Below, piece after piece: positions 8,141-16,326 of a stretch of DNA of 64,000 bases (position 1 is its first letter; every line of letters begins with the position of its first letter). The translations under genes were made by a program, and so were the position numbers. The stretch lies in the NCBI GenBank assembly GCA_900467185.1, contig UBPA01000002.1, positions 186,001 through 250,000 on the forward strand, read 5' to 3'. Under the pieces are notes generated by a model that was given only the letters and a program-made list of their open reading frames with translations, was not told where the DNA came from and did not search any database. The DNA comes from Hyphomicrobiales bacterium (GTDB lineage Bacteria; Pseudomonadota; Alphaproteobacteria; Rhizobiales; Rhizobiaceae).

Positions 8141-9523
8141 ATGACCTTTCTGCGCAAACCCCGGCATGGCATTTCGATGCGGATCGTCGGCAGGGTCGCC
8201 CTGCTGCTGGTCTGCCTTTATGCCGGGATTGCCGCAACCTATTCCGTGCGGTTTCTGAACGGGATCGAACGGGACGCGCAGACGGCCCGCGACGAGCAGA
8301 TCCCGCTCATCCTGTCCCAGAACCGGAACGCCCTGAAGATCGAACGGGCCGCATCGCTCATCCGCTCGGTCTACCTCGCCCATGATCGCAAGATCGAGCG
8401 GCAGATCCAGCTGCAGCTGCAAACGCTCTGCCAGAGTTTCACGCTCGACGAAAACCAGACGCTGATCGCCGGCGCGCGTGATATCGCCGCCTCCGTCAAG
8501 GTGATCGTGTCGACCCGCGAGGCCGCGCGGAAGCTGCGCGATCTGGGCGATGCCGAGATGACGGCGGAGACCGCAACGCAGATAAAGAACACGGACGCGG
8601 CGAGTGCCGAGGCCTATCAGCATGCCATCCGCACGGCGGACCGTCTGAGCGAGACGCTGGCGACGGACGCTGTGGCGCTGGCCGACAGCATGGCCTCCAC
8701 TATCGGCAGTGCCGCGCGCGAGGTCAAGCTCGGCTGGACGCTGATCCTCACGCTGCCGGTGGTGTTTCTTGTCGTGACGCTGTGGGTCGTCAGCCGCCAT
8801 GTCATGGCGCCGATCGGCGCGGCGGTGGCGCGGCTCGAAGCGATCGGCAGCGGCAATGCCGAGGGCGACGCACCGCGGACGCCGGTCTTCCATGAACTCG
8901 CAACCATCGCCGGCGCGGTCGAAGCCTATGGCGCGCTGTCGAGCGATCTCTCCCGCACCAACACGCTCCTGAAGATCCTCTCCGACCGCGACGGACTGAC
9001 GGGCCTCGCCAACCGCCGCTCGCTGCAGGCTGTTCTGGATGCCGCGTTTCAGGCCGCGACCTCCGGCGGTCCGGATGTCGGCGTGATGATGATCGATCTC
9101 GACCACTTCAAGGCGATCAATGATACCTATGGCCATCATGCCGGCGATGCCTGCCTCGTGGCCGTGGCTGCCGCCTTGCAGCGGTTCGAGGAGGAAGACG
9201 GGGTTCGCGTCGGCCGCTATGGCGGGGAAGAATTCGTGGCCGTCCTGTCCGGGCAGGATCGAGCGGCTCTTGCCGGGATCGCCGAGCGCATCCGCGCTGA
9301 GATCATGGCGCTGGATGTGCGCAGCGAGGAGGGCGGGCGGATCGCGCTGACCACGAGTATCGGCGTGTCCCACATGGCCGGACGGCCTCTCGATGGCGTC
9401 CATCGCCTGGTCTCCGAGGCAGATGCTGCGCTCTATCAGGCCAAGCGCGAAGGGCGAAACCGCGTCGGCTTCGCCGATCTTGCCGGACCCCAGGATATCC
9501 CGAAACGAAACAGGCAGGCCTGA
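8141..9523 (+). CDS. Membrane diguanylate cyclase (GGDEF) with periplasmic helical sensor
   Basis: 460 residues. One helix near 17-36, a periplasmic, mostly helical region to about 193, a second helix about 194-215, then a GGDEF domain with DGLTGLANRR, DLDHFKAINDTYGH and the catalytic GGEEF at 361-365. It should make cyclic di-GMP from two GTP. I see no RxxD inhibitory site before GGEEF, so product inhibition may be absent. No EAL domain. It starts 3 bp after the solute-binding protein and is probably translationally coupled, with no obvious own ribosome site, which suggests the two work as a sensory pair. Confidence 0.92.
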   Translation: MTFLRKPRHGISMRIVGRVALLLVCLYAGIAATYSVRFLNGIERDAQTARDEQIPLILSQNRNALKIERAASLIRSVYLAHDRKIERQIQLQLQTLCQSFTLDENQTLIAGARDIAASVKVIVSTREAARKLRDLGDAEMTAETATQIKNTDAASAEAYQHAIRTADRLSETLATDAVALADSMASTIGSAAREVKLGWTLILTLPVVFLVVTLWVVSRHVMAPIGAAVARLEAIGSGNAEGDAPRTPVFHELATIAGAVEAYGALSSDLSRTNTLLKILSDRDGLTGLANRRSLQAVLDAAFQAATSGGPDVGVMMIDLDHFKAINDTYGHHAGDACLVAVAAALQRFEEEDGVRVGRYGGEEFVAVLSGQDRAALAGIAERIRAEIMALDVRSEEGGRIALTTSIGVSHMAGRPLDGVHRLVSEADAALYQAKREGRNRVGFADLAGPQDIPKRNRQA

Positions 9524-9533
9524 GCCTGCCTGT
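9510..9533. terminator. Hairpin at the end of the diguanylate cyclase gene
   Basis: ACAGGCAGGC (9510-9519), CTGA loop, GCCTGCCTGT (9524-9533): a perfect 10-bp stem that overlaps the stop codon. It lies between convergent genes. No T-tract, so its strength is uncertain. Confidence 0.55.
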
Positions 9534-9557
9534 GCAATGTCTCAGCGGACTTAAAGC

Positions 9558-9875
9558 TCAGCGCGTGCGGCCGTAGAGCCAGGCCAGTCCGGCAACGATG
9601 GCGGCGGCGGCAAGCGGCTTCTCGCGGATGCGGCCTTCGATGTCGGCCAGATAGCCGTCGAGCGAGCCCTTGACGTCGGACGACGCGGACGGGCGGCTAC
9701 GGAAGCGGCTTTTGCCGGTGTCACCCGTGGTGGACGAAACGGCAACAGGATCCGAAGCGGGGAACGTATCCTCCAGCGCCTTATCGAGATCGCTTTCCGT
9801 GCCGCGACGCTCGCGGTCACCCTGCTCGTTCTGCAAAGACCGTACAGCCGGGGAAATAGTGTTCTCGTTTGCCAT
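9558..9875 (-). CDS. Small protein with C-terminal membrane anchor (YqjD/DUF883-like)
   Basis: 105 residues from ATG 9875, which has AAGGAG 5 nt upstream; a GTG two codons earlier is less well placed. The N-terminal 60 residues are polar and acidic (SDLDKALEDTFPASDPVAVS). Then comes an amphipathic stretch (LDGYLADIEGRIREKPLAAA) and a single hydrophobic helix ending in the basic WLYGRTR. This resembles the ElaB/YqjD/DUF883 tail-anchored proteins, some of which bind ribosomes at the membrane in stationary phase. The similarity is by layout, so function is not assigned. Confidence 0.7.
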   Translation of the reverse strand: MANENTISPAVRSLQNEQGDRERRGTESDLDKALEDTFPASDPVAVSSTTGDTGKSRFRSRPSASSDVKGSLDGYLADIEGRIREKPLAAAAIVAGLAWLYGRTR

Positions 9876-9963
9876 GGTCACTCCTTCGGTTCGATATGCG
9901 CGTTAACGGCCAGTTGCGGGCGAAGTTCCAAGCCGCGGGCGGTATCCCGACAGTGCCTCTGCG

Positions 9964-11376
9964 TCAGCTGCCGGCACGGTCTGCGCGCGGTATCGCCGCC
10001 GCTGTCTGCATCGTGGCGCGGGGCAGGGCGAGACGGACCATCAGGCCACCTTCCGGGCGGTTGGCAAGGACGATGCCGCCGCCGTAGAGTTCGGCGACCT
10101 CGCGCGCGATCGTCAGCCCGAACCCGTCGCCCTGAACGGTCTCGTCCATGCGGGTTCCGGGCAGGAACGCGTTGGCGATCCGGTCCTCGGCGATCCCCGG
10201 CCCGTCATCCTCGATGCCGATAACGACCGTGCGGCCTTCGACGGCTGCCGCAATGCCGACGGCGGTGCGGGCCCATTTGCAGGCATTGTCGATCAGGTTG
10301 CCGAGAATTTCATCAAGATCGTCGGCCGCGCAGGCGACCGCGATGTCGGCGGGGACGGTGCAGTCGATGGCCAACCCCCGGTCCGCATGGATGCGCGAAA
10401 GGATCTGCACGAGATCGGCAAGGCTTCCATGAAGGCCGGTCGCGGCCCCCATGCCCGCGCCGGACATCGTCTTGCGGGCCCGCGCAAGATGATGGCCAAT
10501 ACGCTCGTCGATCCGCTCCACCAGCCGGCGCATCTCGCCGTCCGGATCGTTGCGATCGTCGAGCGCGAGCGACAGGCTCGCCACCGGCGTCTTCAGGCCG
10601 TGGGCGAGGTTGGCGAAGTGAAACCGGGTGTCGGCAAGGCGCTGGACGTTCGTGGCGATGAGCCGGTTGATCTCGCCTGCCACCGGTCGCAGCTCTTCGG
10701 CCTGGGCGTCGGGCAGCGTTTCGCGCGAGCCTTCCGCGACGTCGGCGATATCCCGCGTGAGCGTCTTCAAGGGGCGCAGACCGTAGCGCACCTGCAGCAG
10801 AGTGCCGAGCACGAGGCTGATCCCGAGAACCACCATGGCCGGCACCAGCCAGAGAAGGGCTCGCCGCGCCGGGTCGTTCAGTGCCGCCTGCGGCGCCGTC
10901 GCAGAGATTTCGAGCGTCCGGTCGCCGATGCGGGTCTCGACCGTGCGGATGTGCAGATCCCTGCCGCCGTCGTCGGCAGCCTCGGCCCGCGTCTGCGGAT
11001 CGCCCGCGCCGGGCCGATGCCGGCCGGGCATCGGGCGCGGCGGGCTGTCGATCGTGCGGCGGCCGAGGGACAAGGAGGTGATCGGCGCGCCGTCTCCCGT
11101 CACCTGCCAGTACCAGCCGGAGCCGATGCGGTCGAACGGCGGGCCATCGAGCGCGGCGCCGAGCGCCAGCGAACCATCCGGATGGACCACCAGCGTGCCG
11201 CGGAGCGCGTCGATCTGGGTGTCGAGCCGCTGATCGATCTGCTCGCGCACGACGCCGGCCACGATCAGCCAGAGAATGACGGCGGCGACGATCACGGCGG
11301 CCGTGACGAACAGCGTCGAGAAGATCAGGAGCCGGGCGGAGATGGTCGATCGCGACGGGAGGGACGGGAGCTTCAC
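9964..11376 (-). CDS. Sensor histidine kinase, PhoQ-like
   Basis: 470 residues. TM1 about 17-42, periplasmic sensor about 43-175, TM2 about 175-200, HAMP-like linker, then the dimerisation/phosphorylation box LAHGLKTPVASLSLAL, close to the H-x-LKTP box of PhoQ-type kinases. ATPase boxes follow: NLIDNACKWA (N), DDGPGI (G1) and GDGFGLTI (G2). The periplasmic region has a Pro/Arg-rich low-complexity stretch (RPMPGRHRPGAGDPQTRAEA). The start overlaps the stop of the response regulator gene by 4 bp, so the pair is co-translated. The ligand is unknown. Confidence 0.92.
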   Translation of the reverse strand: MKLPSLPSRSTISARLLIFSTLFVTAAVIVAAVILWLIVAGVVREQIDQRLDTQIDALRGTLVVHPDGSLALGAALDGPPFDRIGSGWYWQVTGDGAPITSLSLGRRTIDSPPRPMPGRHRPGAGDPQTRAEAADDGGRDLHIRTVETRIGDRTLEISATAPQAALNDPARRALLWLVPAMVVLGISLVLGTLLQVRYGLRPLKTLTRDIADVAEGSRETLPDAQAEELRPVAGEINRLIATNVQRLADTRFHFANLAHGLKTPVASLSLALDDRNDPDGEMRRLVERIDERIGHHLARARKTMSGAGMGAATGLHGSLADLVQILSRIHADRGLAIDCTVPADIAVACAADDLDEILGNLIDNACKWARTAVGIAAAVEGRTVVIGIEDDGPGIAEDRIANAFLPGTRMDETVQGDGFGLTIAREVAELYGGGIVLANRPEGGLMVRLALPRATMQTAAAIPRADRAGS

Positions 11377-12035
11377 GGCGCGGCCGTCAGCATGTAGCCC
11401 CGACCGCGAACGGTCTCGATTCGCTCCGCGCCGATCTTGCGGCGCAGCCGTGCGATGATGACCTCGATCGAGTTGGAATCGACCTCCGCGTCGCCCTCAT
11501 AGACCCGCTCGATCAGCTCGCGACGATCGACGATCACCTCCCTGCGCAGGATCAGACAGGAGAGCACGCGCCATTCGAGCGCCGTCAGCTTCAGCGGCAG
11601 ACCCTCCAGCTCGAAGGTGCCAAGCTGCGCGTCGAACACCAGCGGTCCGCAGGTGACCAGCGACGACGCATGGCCCGTTGCGCGGCGCACGAGCGCGCGC
11701 AGGCGCAGGACGAGTTCCTCCACCTTGAACGGCTTGGTCATGAAGTCGTCCGCACCCGCCTTGAAGCCGGCGACCTTGTCCGGCCACCCGTCGCGCGCCG
11801 TCAGGATCATCACCGGAAAGAGCCGATCCGCCTCCCGCCAGGCCTTGAGCACGGAAATGCCGTCCTTGCGGGGCAGACCGAGATCGAGCACGGCGACGTC
11901 GAAGATCTCGGTGAGGCCGGCATGTTCCGCATCCTCCCCATTGGCGGCGATGTCGACGACGAAGCTTTCCGCACGCAGGCTGGTGGCGATGCGCCGGGAC
12001 AGATCGGCGTCGTCCTCGACAAGAAGAACTCTCAT
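11373..12035 (-). CDS. OmpR/PhoP-family response regulator
   Basis: 220 residues from ATG 12035 (MRVLLVEDDADLSRRI). Receiver domain with acidic pocket (VEDDAD), phospho-acceptor Asp in VAVLDLGLPRKDG and Lys in MTKPF. C-terminal winged helix contains LTALEWRVLSCLILRREV and NSIEVIIARLRRKIG. Partner of the adjacent kinase. The frame stays open upstream of 12035, but that part lacks family similarity. Divergent from the secreted OB-fold protein at 12169; the shared intergenic region carries a repeat suited to this regulator class. Confidence 0.93.
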   Translation of the reverse strand: MRVLLVEDDADLSRRIATSLRAESFVVDIAANGEDAEHAGLTEIFDVAVLDLGLPRKDGISVLKAWREADRLFPVMILTARDGWPDKVAGFKAGADDFMTKPFKVEELVLRLRALVRRATGHASSLVTCGPLVFDAQLGTFELEGLPLKLTALEWRVLSCLILRREVIVDRRELIERVYEGDAEVDSNSIEVIIARLRRKIGAERIETVRGRGYMLTAAP

Positions 12036-12083
12036 GGCATGCCGTTTCCCACTGATCGTGGAGGATGACATAGGGCGCTGCGG

Positions 12084-12112
12084 CTTAACGCAAGCTGAAC
12101 CGCGGGGTTCAG
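12084..12112. promoter_or_regulatory. Candidate response-regulator box and overlapping palindrome
   Basis: Direct repeat CTTAAC-N5-CTGAAC (12084-12100) has the 11-bp period typical of OmpR/PmrA-class boxes. The second half is also the left arm of the perfect inverted repeat CTGAACC-GCGG-GGTTCAG (12095-12112). It lies between the response regulator (start 12035) and the divergent gene at 12169. Binding by the adjacent regulator is inferred. Confidence 0.5.
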
Positions 12113-12168
12113 GCTGCCGGTGGCAGGGTCTTGCTAGAAGGGTCTCGTCAACACGACAGGAGAACACG

Positions 12169-12873
12169 ATGTCCAACGAAGAAATCAAAGCCACCGCCGA
12201 TCAGGCTGCCCCCCATGTTGCCGACCGCACCGTGCCGCCGCACCGCAGGCGTTCGTCGCGGCTGGCCTTTACCGGCGTCGCAGCCGTCGCCCTTCTCGCC
12301 CTCGGCATTGCCGGCGGTGCGGGTGCCATGAAGCTTGCCAAGCCGAGCGTCGAGATGGCGCCGATGGCGCCCGTCGCCATCGCCACCCTGCCGGATGGCG
12401 ATCTCGTCACCATCAAGGGCAAGGTTGCCGAGGTCTTCGGCAACAAGTTCGTCCTTCAGGATGCCAGCGGCCGCGCTCTGGTCGAGACCGGCCCCTCCGG
12501 TGAGAACGGCAAGCTCGTGACGGTCAACGAGGAGATCAGCGTTCAGGGCCGCTTCGATGACGGCTTCCTGCATGCGAGCTTCCTCGTTCATCCCGACGGC
12601 AAGATCGAAGCGCTCGGCCCGGCGGGCAAGCCGCCGCATCACGGCCACGGACCGCGTCCCGGTCCCGATGGCCCGAAGGGTCCGAAAGGCGGCCCGAAGG
12701 GCGGGCCCGATGCCCGGTCCGATGTTGATCCCGGCCCGGCCGCAGGCCCTGTCGCCGATGGTGCTCCCGGCCCTGCAGACGGCCCTGATGATGGTCCGGC
12801 ACCGGGTGCGGGCCCTGCGCCCGACCGGGGTGCCGGCGCTCCTGCCGCTGGCGAAGAGGCGCCGCGGCCGTAA
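12169..12873 (+). CDS. Secreted or anchored OB-fold protein with Pro/Gly-rich tail
   Basis: 234 residues from ATG 12169, with AGGAGA 6 nt upstream. A hydrophobic segment near 28-44 (LAFTGVAAVALLALGIAGG) may be a signal anchor. Residues about 64-140 look like a small bacterial OB fold (LVTIKGKVAEVFGNKFVLQD, ISVQGRFDDGFLHASFLVH), as in YgiW/BOF proteins that bind cations or ligands in the periplasm. From about 147 to the end the chain is Gly/Pro/Asp-rich (GPDGPKGPKGGPKGGPDA). Divergent from the PhoPQ-like pair, hence a likely target. The tail resembles that of the protein at 15076. Confidence 0.78.
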   Translation: MSNEEIKATADQAAPHVADRTVPPHRRRSSRLAFTGVAAVALLALGIAGGAGAMKLAKPSVEMAPMAPVAIATLPDGDLVTIKGKVAEVFGNKFVLQDASGRALVETGPSGENGKLVTVNEEISVQGRFDDGFLHASFLVHPDGKIEALGPAGKPPHHGHGPRPGPDGPKGPKGGPKGGPDARSDVDPGPAAGPVADGAPGPADGPDDGPAPGAGPAPDRGAGAPAAGEEAPRP

Positions 12874-12898
12874 GGCATCCTGCCGGTCGATGATGGAA

Positions 12899-12943
12899 CG
12901 GCGTCCCGGGGTATCCGCCCCGGGACGCCGTCCGCATGTTTTT
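12899..12943 (+). terminator. Strong hairpin downstream of the OB-fold protein gene
   Basis: CGGCGTCCCGGGG (12899-12911), loop TATCCG, CCCCGGGACGCCG (12918-12930): a perfect 13-bp GC stem. TTTTT follows at 12939-12943, about 8 nt after the stem. Probably an intrinsic terminator, although the T-run is offset. Confidence 0.7.
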
Positions 12944-13043
12944 CCCCGACAACTTGGCAGGGACCGCCCCGAGCCTCTTGAATCCGCACGAAATCTTCGC
13001 CAACTGGTCGTTCGACATTCGACCATGACGGAGAAGACGACAG

Positions 13044-14936
13044 ATGACGAACCTTGATGCGGACCGCCCCGCCGAGAGCCATGTTTTCGAAGCCGACGTG
13101 TCGCGCCTGCTGCACATGATGGTGCACTCGGTTTACTCGGACAAGGACGTGTTCCTGCGCGAGCTGATCTCGAACGCGGCCGACGCCTGCGAGAAGCTGC
13201 GTTTCGAGGCGATCGCGGCGCCGAACCTCCTGGGCAGCGATGCCGACAGCCGGATCACGTTGACGCTCGACGAGGACAATCGTCGCCTCGTTGTCGAGGA
13301 CAACGGCATCGGCATGAGCCGCGAGGAGCTGATCGAGGCGCTGGGCACGATTGCGCGCTCCGGCACGCGCGCCTTCATGGAGCGGATCGAGGCCAACAAG
13401 GCGGGCGAGGGCGCGCAGCTGATCGGCCAGTTCGGCGTCGGTTTCTATTCCTGCTTCATGGTCGCGGACCGGGTGGATGTCGTCTCGCGGCGTGCGGGAT
13501 CGGACGAAGCCTGGCTCTGGTCGTCGGACGGGCAGGGCGCCTATACCGTCAGCCAAGTCGAACTCGCGGATGCCCCGGCGCGCGGGACGCGCATCACCCT
13601 CAACCTGATGGAAGACGCCAAGAGCTATGCCGCGCGCTGGTCCGTCGAGCGGATCGTCAAGGAGCAGTCCGGCCACGTGCCCGTGCCGATCGCCGTCGTG
13701 GAGAAGCCCGGCGCCGAACCTGTGCCGCTGACCGACGGCACGGCGCTCTGGACGCGGGCTAAGAACGAGGTCTCCAAGGAGGACCACGCCGATTTCTATC
13801 GCAGCCTGTCCGGCCAGTACGACGAACCGGCCCTGACCGTGCATTTCCGTGCCGAGGGACGCCACGAATACACGACGCTCGCCTATATTCCGGGAGCGCA
13901 GCCGTTCGATATGTTCGATCCGGACCGCAAGGGCCGGATGAAGCTCTACGTCAAGCGCATTTTCATCACCGATGAAGCCGACGTGCTGCCGCGCTATCTG
14001 CGCTTCGTCCGCGGTCTCGTCGATACCGCCGACCTTCCGCTGAACGTCTCGCGCGAGATGATCCAGGAAAGCCCGATCCTCTCGGCCATTCGCAAGGGCG
14101 TGACGAGCCGCATCATCACGGCCATCGAGAAGCTGGCGGAGAATGACGCCGAGGCTTTCGCGAAGGTGTGGGAGAATTTCGGCGCGGTGCTGAAGGAAGG
14201 CATCTACGAGGATGGCGAGCGGCGCACGCAGCTTCTGTCGCTGGCCCGCTTCAAGACGACGGCAGGCGGCGAGGAGCGCCGCTCGCTCAAGCAGTATGTC
14301 GAAGACGCCAAGCCGGAGCAGTCGGCAATCTACTATCTCACCGGCAACAGCATCGAACAGCTGAAGGCGTCGCCGCAGCTGGAAGGTTTCCGCGCGCGCG
14401 GGATCGAGGTTCTGCTTCTCACGGATCAGATCGACAGCTTCTGGGTCATGACGGCCGGTGAGTTCGAGGGCAAGGCCTTCAAGTCGATCACGCAGGGTGC
14501 CGCCGACCTCGCCCAGTTCGCCAAGCCGGAAGGAGAGGCCGAACAGGACAGCGCGCCCTCCGCCGACGTCGCGACCTTCATCGCCTATGCCAAGGAGAAG
14601 CTCGCGGGCGAGGTTTCCGACGTTCGTGCCTCCGACCGCCTGACGGAAAGTGCCGTCTGCCTCGTTGCCGCCGAGGGCGGTTATGACCGGCAGATGGAAA
14701 AGATCCTGCAGGGTGCCGGCCGGCTGGAGCTTTCGGCAAAGCCGATCCTTGAGATCAACCCGGCGCATCCGCTGGTCAAGGCGATTGCCGCCAAGGCGGA
14801 CGGGACTGCGCTGAAGGAGGATGCCGCCCTCCTACTCCTCGATCAGGCGCGTGTGCTCGATGGCGACAAGCCGGCCGACCCCCGCGCCTTTGCGGAGCGT
14901 CTGACGCGGGTGTTCGAGCGCGCCTTGCAGGCGTGA
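13044..14936 (+). CDS. htpG: Molecular chaperone HtpG (Hsp90)
   Basis: 630 residues, the usual bacterial Hsp90 length. The N-terminal ATPase has all hallmark motifs: ELISNAADACEKL, the DNGIGMS lid segment and GQFGVGFYS. The middle domain has GRMKLYVKRIFI, LPRYLRFVRGLVD and LPLNVSREMIQ. The C-terminal dimerisation part is present and no residues appear to be missing. Cytosolic ATP-dependent folding chaperone. Start ATG 13044 follows GGAGAAGACGAC. It is transcribed alone, between terminator-like hairpins. Confidence 0.98.
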   Translation: MTNLDADRPAESHVFEADVSRLLHMMVHSVYSDKDVFLRELISNAADACEKLRFEAIAAPNLLGSDADSRITLTLDEDNRRLVVEDNGIGMSREELIEALGTIARSGTRAFMERIEANKAGEGAQLIGQFGVGFYSCFMVADRVDVVSRRAGSDEAWLWSSDGQGAYTVSQVELADAPARGTRITLNLMEDAKSYAARWSVERIVKEQSGHVPVPIAVVEKPGAEPVPLTDGTALWTRAKNEVSKEDHADFYRSLSGQYDEPALTVHFRAEGRHEYTTLAYIPGAQPFDMFDPDRKGRMKLYVKRIFITDEADVLPRYLRFVRGLVDTADLPLNVSREMIQESPILSAIRKGVTSRIITAIEKLAENDAEAFAKVWENFGAVLKEGIYEDGERRTQLLSLARFKTTAGGEERRSLKQYVEDAKPEQSAIYYLTGNSIEQLKASPQLEGFRARGIEVLLLTDQIDSFWVMTAGEFEGKAFKSITQGAADLAQFAKPEGEAEQDSAPSADVATFIAYAKEKLAGEVSDVRASDRLTESAVCLVAAEGGYDRQMEKILQGAGRLELSAKPILEINPAHPLVKAIAAKADGTALKEDAALLLLDQARVLDGDKPADPRAFAERLTRVFERALQA

Positions 14937-14943
14937 CGCTCTT

Positions 14944-14977
14944 GCCGCCGGCCCGTGCGACGCAGCGGACCGGCGGC
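14944..14977 (+). terminator. GC-rich hairpin after htpG
   Basis: GCCGCCGG (14944-14951) pairs with CCGGCGGC (14970-14977), 7 bp after the htpG stop. The loop is long and no T-tract follows. Weak candidate. Confidence 0.4.
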
Positions 14978-15075
14978 GGCAGCTCGTCGGAAAATCCTGC
15001 CTCAATCAGCGTATGGTACATGAACAAAGCTGCGAAAGACGCGTTGATGGGGGCCACTCAACAATAGGATTTCCT

Positions 15076-15426
15076 ATGAAGCGCCTTCTTCTTCTCGCCG
15101 GTCTTTCCCTGTCGCTCGCTGCAGGCGCAGCGGTCGCCCAGGAGACGCCCCCGCCGCCGCCGGCCCCGCCTGCTGCAACCGACGCCATGACCCCGCCGCC
15201 GCCCCCGCCCGGTGGACCGCGCGGTCCGGAAGAGGCGCGCAAGGGCGACAAGGGCCCGCGCGGCCCCGAGGGTCATCGCCCGCCGCCGCCGTCGAAGGCC
15301 GCGCATTACCGCGTCGAGACGGACGATGTGAAGATCGATCTGAAATGCGCTGACGACGAGCCCGCAAAGGCCTGCGCCGATCTCCTGATGTCCACCATCG
15401 ACAAGCTCGGCATCGCACGCGACTGA
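15076..15426 (+). CDS. Small secreted Pro/Gly-rich protein
   Basis: 116 residues; signal peptide to about 21 (MKRLLLLAGLSLSLAAGAAV then AQ|E). It is followed by poly-proline runs (TPPPPPAPPA, MTPPPPPPGG), a charged GPRGPEEARKGDKGPRGPEG stretch and a C-terminal 40 residues with two cysteines (LKCADDEPAKACADLL) that could form a disulphide in the periplasm. The start is chosen at ATG 15076 because it begins the signal peptide; the frame is open upstream. No family recognised. The Gly-Pro tail style is shared with the secreted protein on the other side of htpG. Confidence 0.75.
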   Translation: MKRLLLLAGLSLSLAAGAAVAQETPPPPPAPPAATDAMTPPPPPPGGPRGPEEARKGDKGPRGPEGHRPPPPSKAAHYRVETDDVKIDLKCADDEPAKACADLLMSTIDKLGIARD

Positions 15427-15458
15427 TCGCTGCGCGAACAATCGAACCGATGCAATGC

Positions 15459-15491
15459 AGACACCGGCCGGGAGCGATCCAGCCGGTGTCT
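15459..15491. terminator. Bidirectional terminator-like hairpin
   Basis: AGACACCGGC (15459-15468) and GCCGGTGTCT (15482-15491) form a perfect 10-bp stem between convergent genes (stops at 15426 and 15518). A short CTCGTTT follows on the plus strand. Confidence 0.6.
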
Positions 15492-15517
15492 CTCGTTTCC
15501 GGCAGGACGTGCCCGGA

Positions 15518-16315
15518 TTATCGCGCGCCCGGCAATGGCGCCTTCCGCACGTCGTTGAGAAGCGTGATGAGACCGCGCGCTTGATGCTCGGCCAGGGCCT
15601 TGCCCTTCTCCATCGTCGCCTGTGCCGCCTCGCCGACCGCGCCGCCGGGGTTGAGATCGCTGGCGATCCAGGCATAGGCGTGGGTACCGGTGGCACGCAG
15701 CAGCGCGAAAGTCTCCTCGTCCTTAGCGACGACGGAGGGAAAATCCTCGGCCTTCTCCATATCGACAGCGTGTGGCCGGAAGTGGAGGATCAGGGACGTC
15801 TCGGCATCGCCGCCGTGAATGCCGAAGCGGTTTTCCACATCCGAGAACAACCCGTCCGGCTTGCCGAAGCGGGACCACGAGGTTTTCGCGACCAGCATGC
15901 CTTCGGTCACGCGGAGCTCCCGCGCGACGATGCCCATGACCTCCTCGTTGCCGCCATGGGAATTGACGAACACCAGCTTGCGGATGCCGGCGCGGGCGAC
16001 CGACTGCCCGAGGGCGAGCCAATGATCGATCAGCACCGTCGCCGGGATGGTCAGCGTGCCCGGCGCATGCAGATGTTCGTTCGATTTTCCGACCGACTGG
16101 ATCGGCAGGATGCGCAGGTCGAGGTCTTCGGGCAGGAGCGGAATCACCGTCTTCAGCATGCCGCGCGCGATCGTCGCATCCGTGCCGCAGCCGAGATGGG
16201 GACCGTGCTGCTCCGTTGCCGCGATGGGCAAGAGCGCGATCGTTTCCATGGGATCGATATTCTGAAATGCCGTGGTCGCGAAATCGCCCCACCAAATCTT
16301 GCGCTGACCGGTCAT
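15518..16315 (-). CDS. Creatininase family amidohydrolase
   Basis: 265 residues. Creatininase-family metal hydrolases open with an early P-x-G/A-x-x-E-Q-H-G motif; here it is LPIAATEQHGPHLGCGTD (about 29-46), supplying Glu, His and Asp metal ligands. FVNSHGGNEEVMG in the middle adds the second conserved His/Asn pair. Family members cleave cyclic or linear amides (creatinine, formamidopyrimidines, mycofactocin precursors). It lies just downstream of a RidA-family gene and is divergent from an ABC importer/deaminase/oxidase operon, so it probably opens a ring or amide in that pathway. Exact substrate unknown. Confidence 0.85.
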   Translation of the reverse strand: MTGQRKIWWGDFATTAFQNIDPMETIALLPIAATEQHGPHLGCGTDATIARGMLKTVIPLLPEDLDLRILPIQSVGKSNEHLHAPGTLTIPATVLIDHWLALGQSVARAGIRKLVFVNSHGGNEEVMGIVARELRVTEGMLVAKTSWSRFGKPDGLFSDVENRFGIHGGDAETSLILHFRPHAVDMEKAEDFPSVVAKDEETFALLRATGTHAYAWIASDLNPGGAVGEAAQATMEKGKALAEHQARGLITLLNDVRKAPLPGAR

Positions 16316-16326
16316 GATCTCGGTTC

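Noticed and set aside
12639-14768. 709-codon minus-strand frame opposite htpG
   Set aside because: Mirror of a well-supported HtpG gene, no family motifs and no ribosome site.
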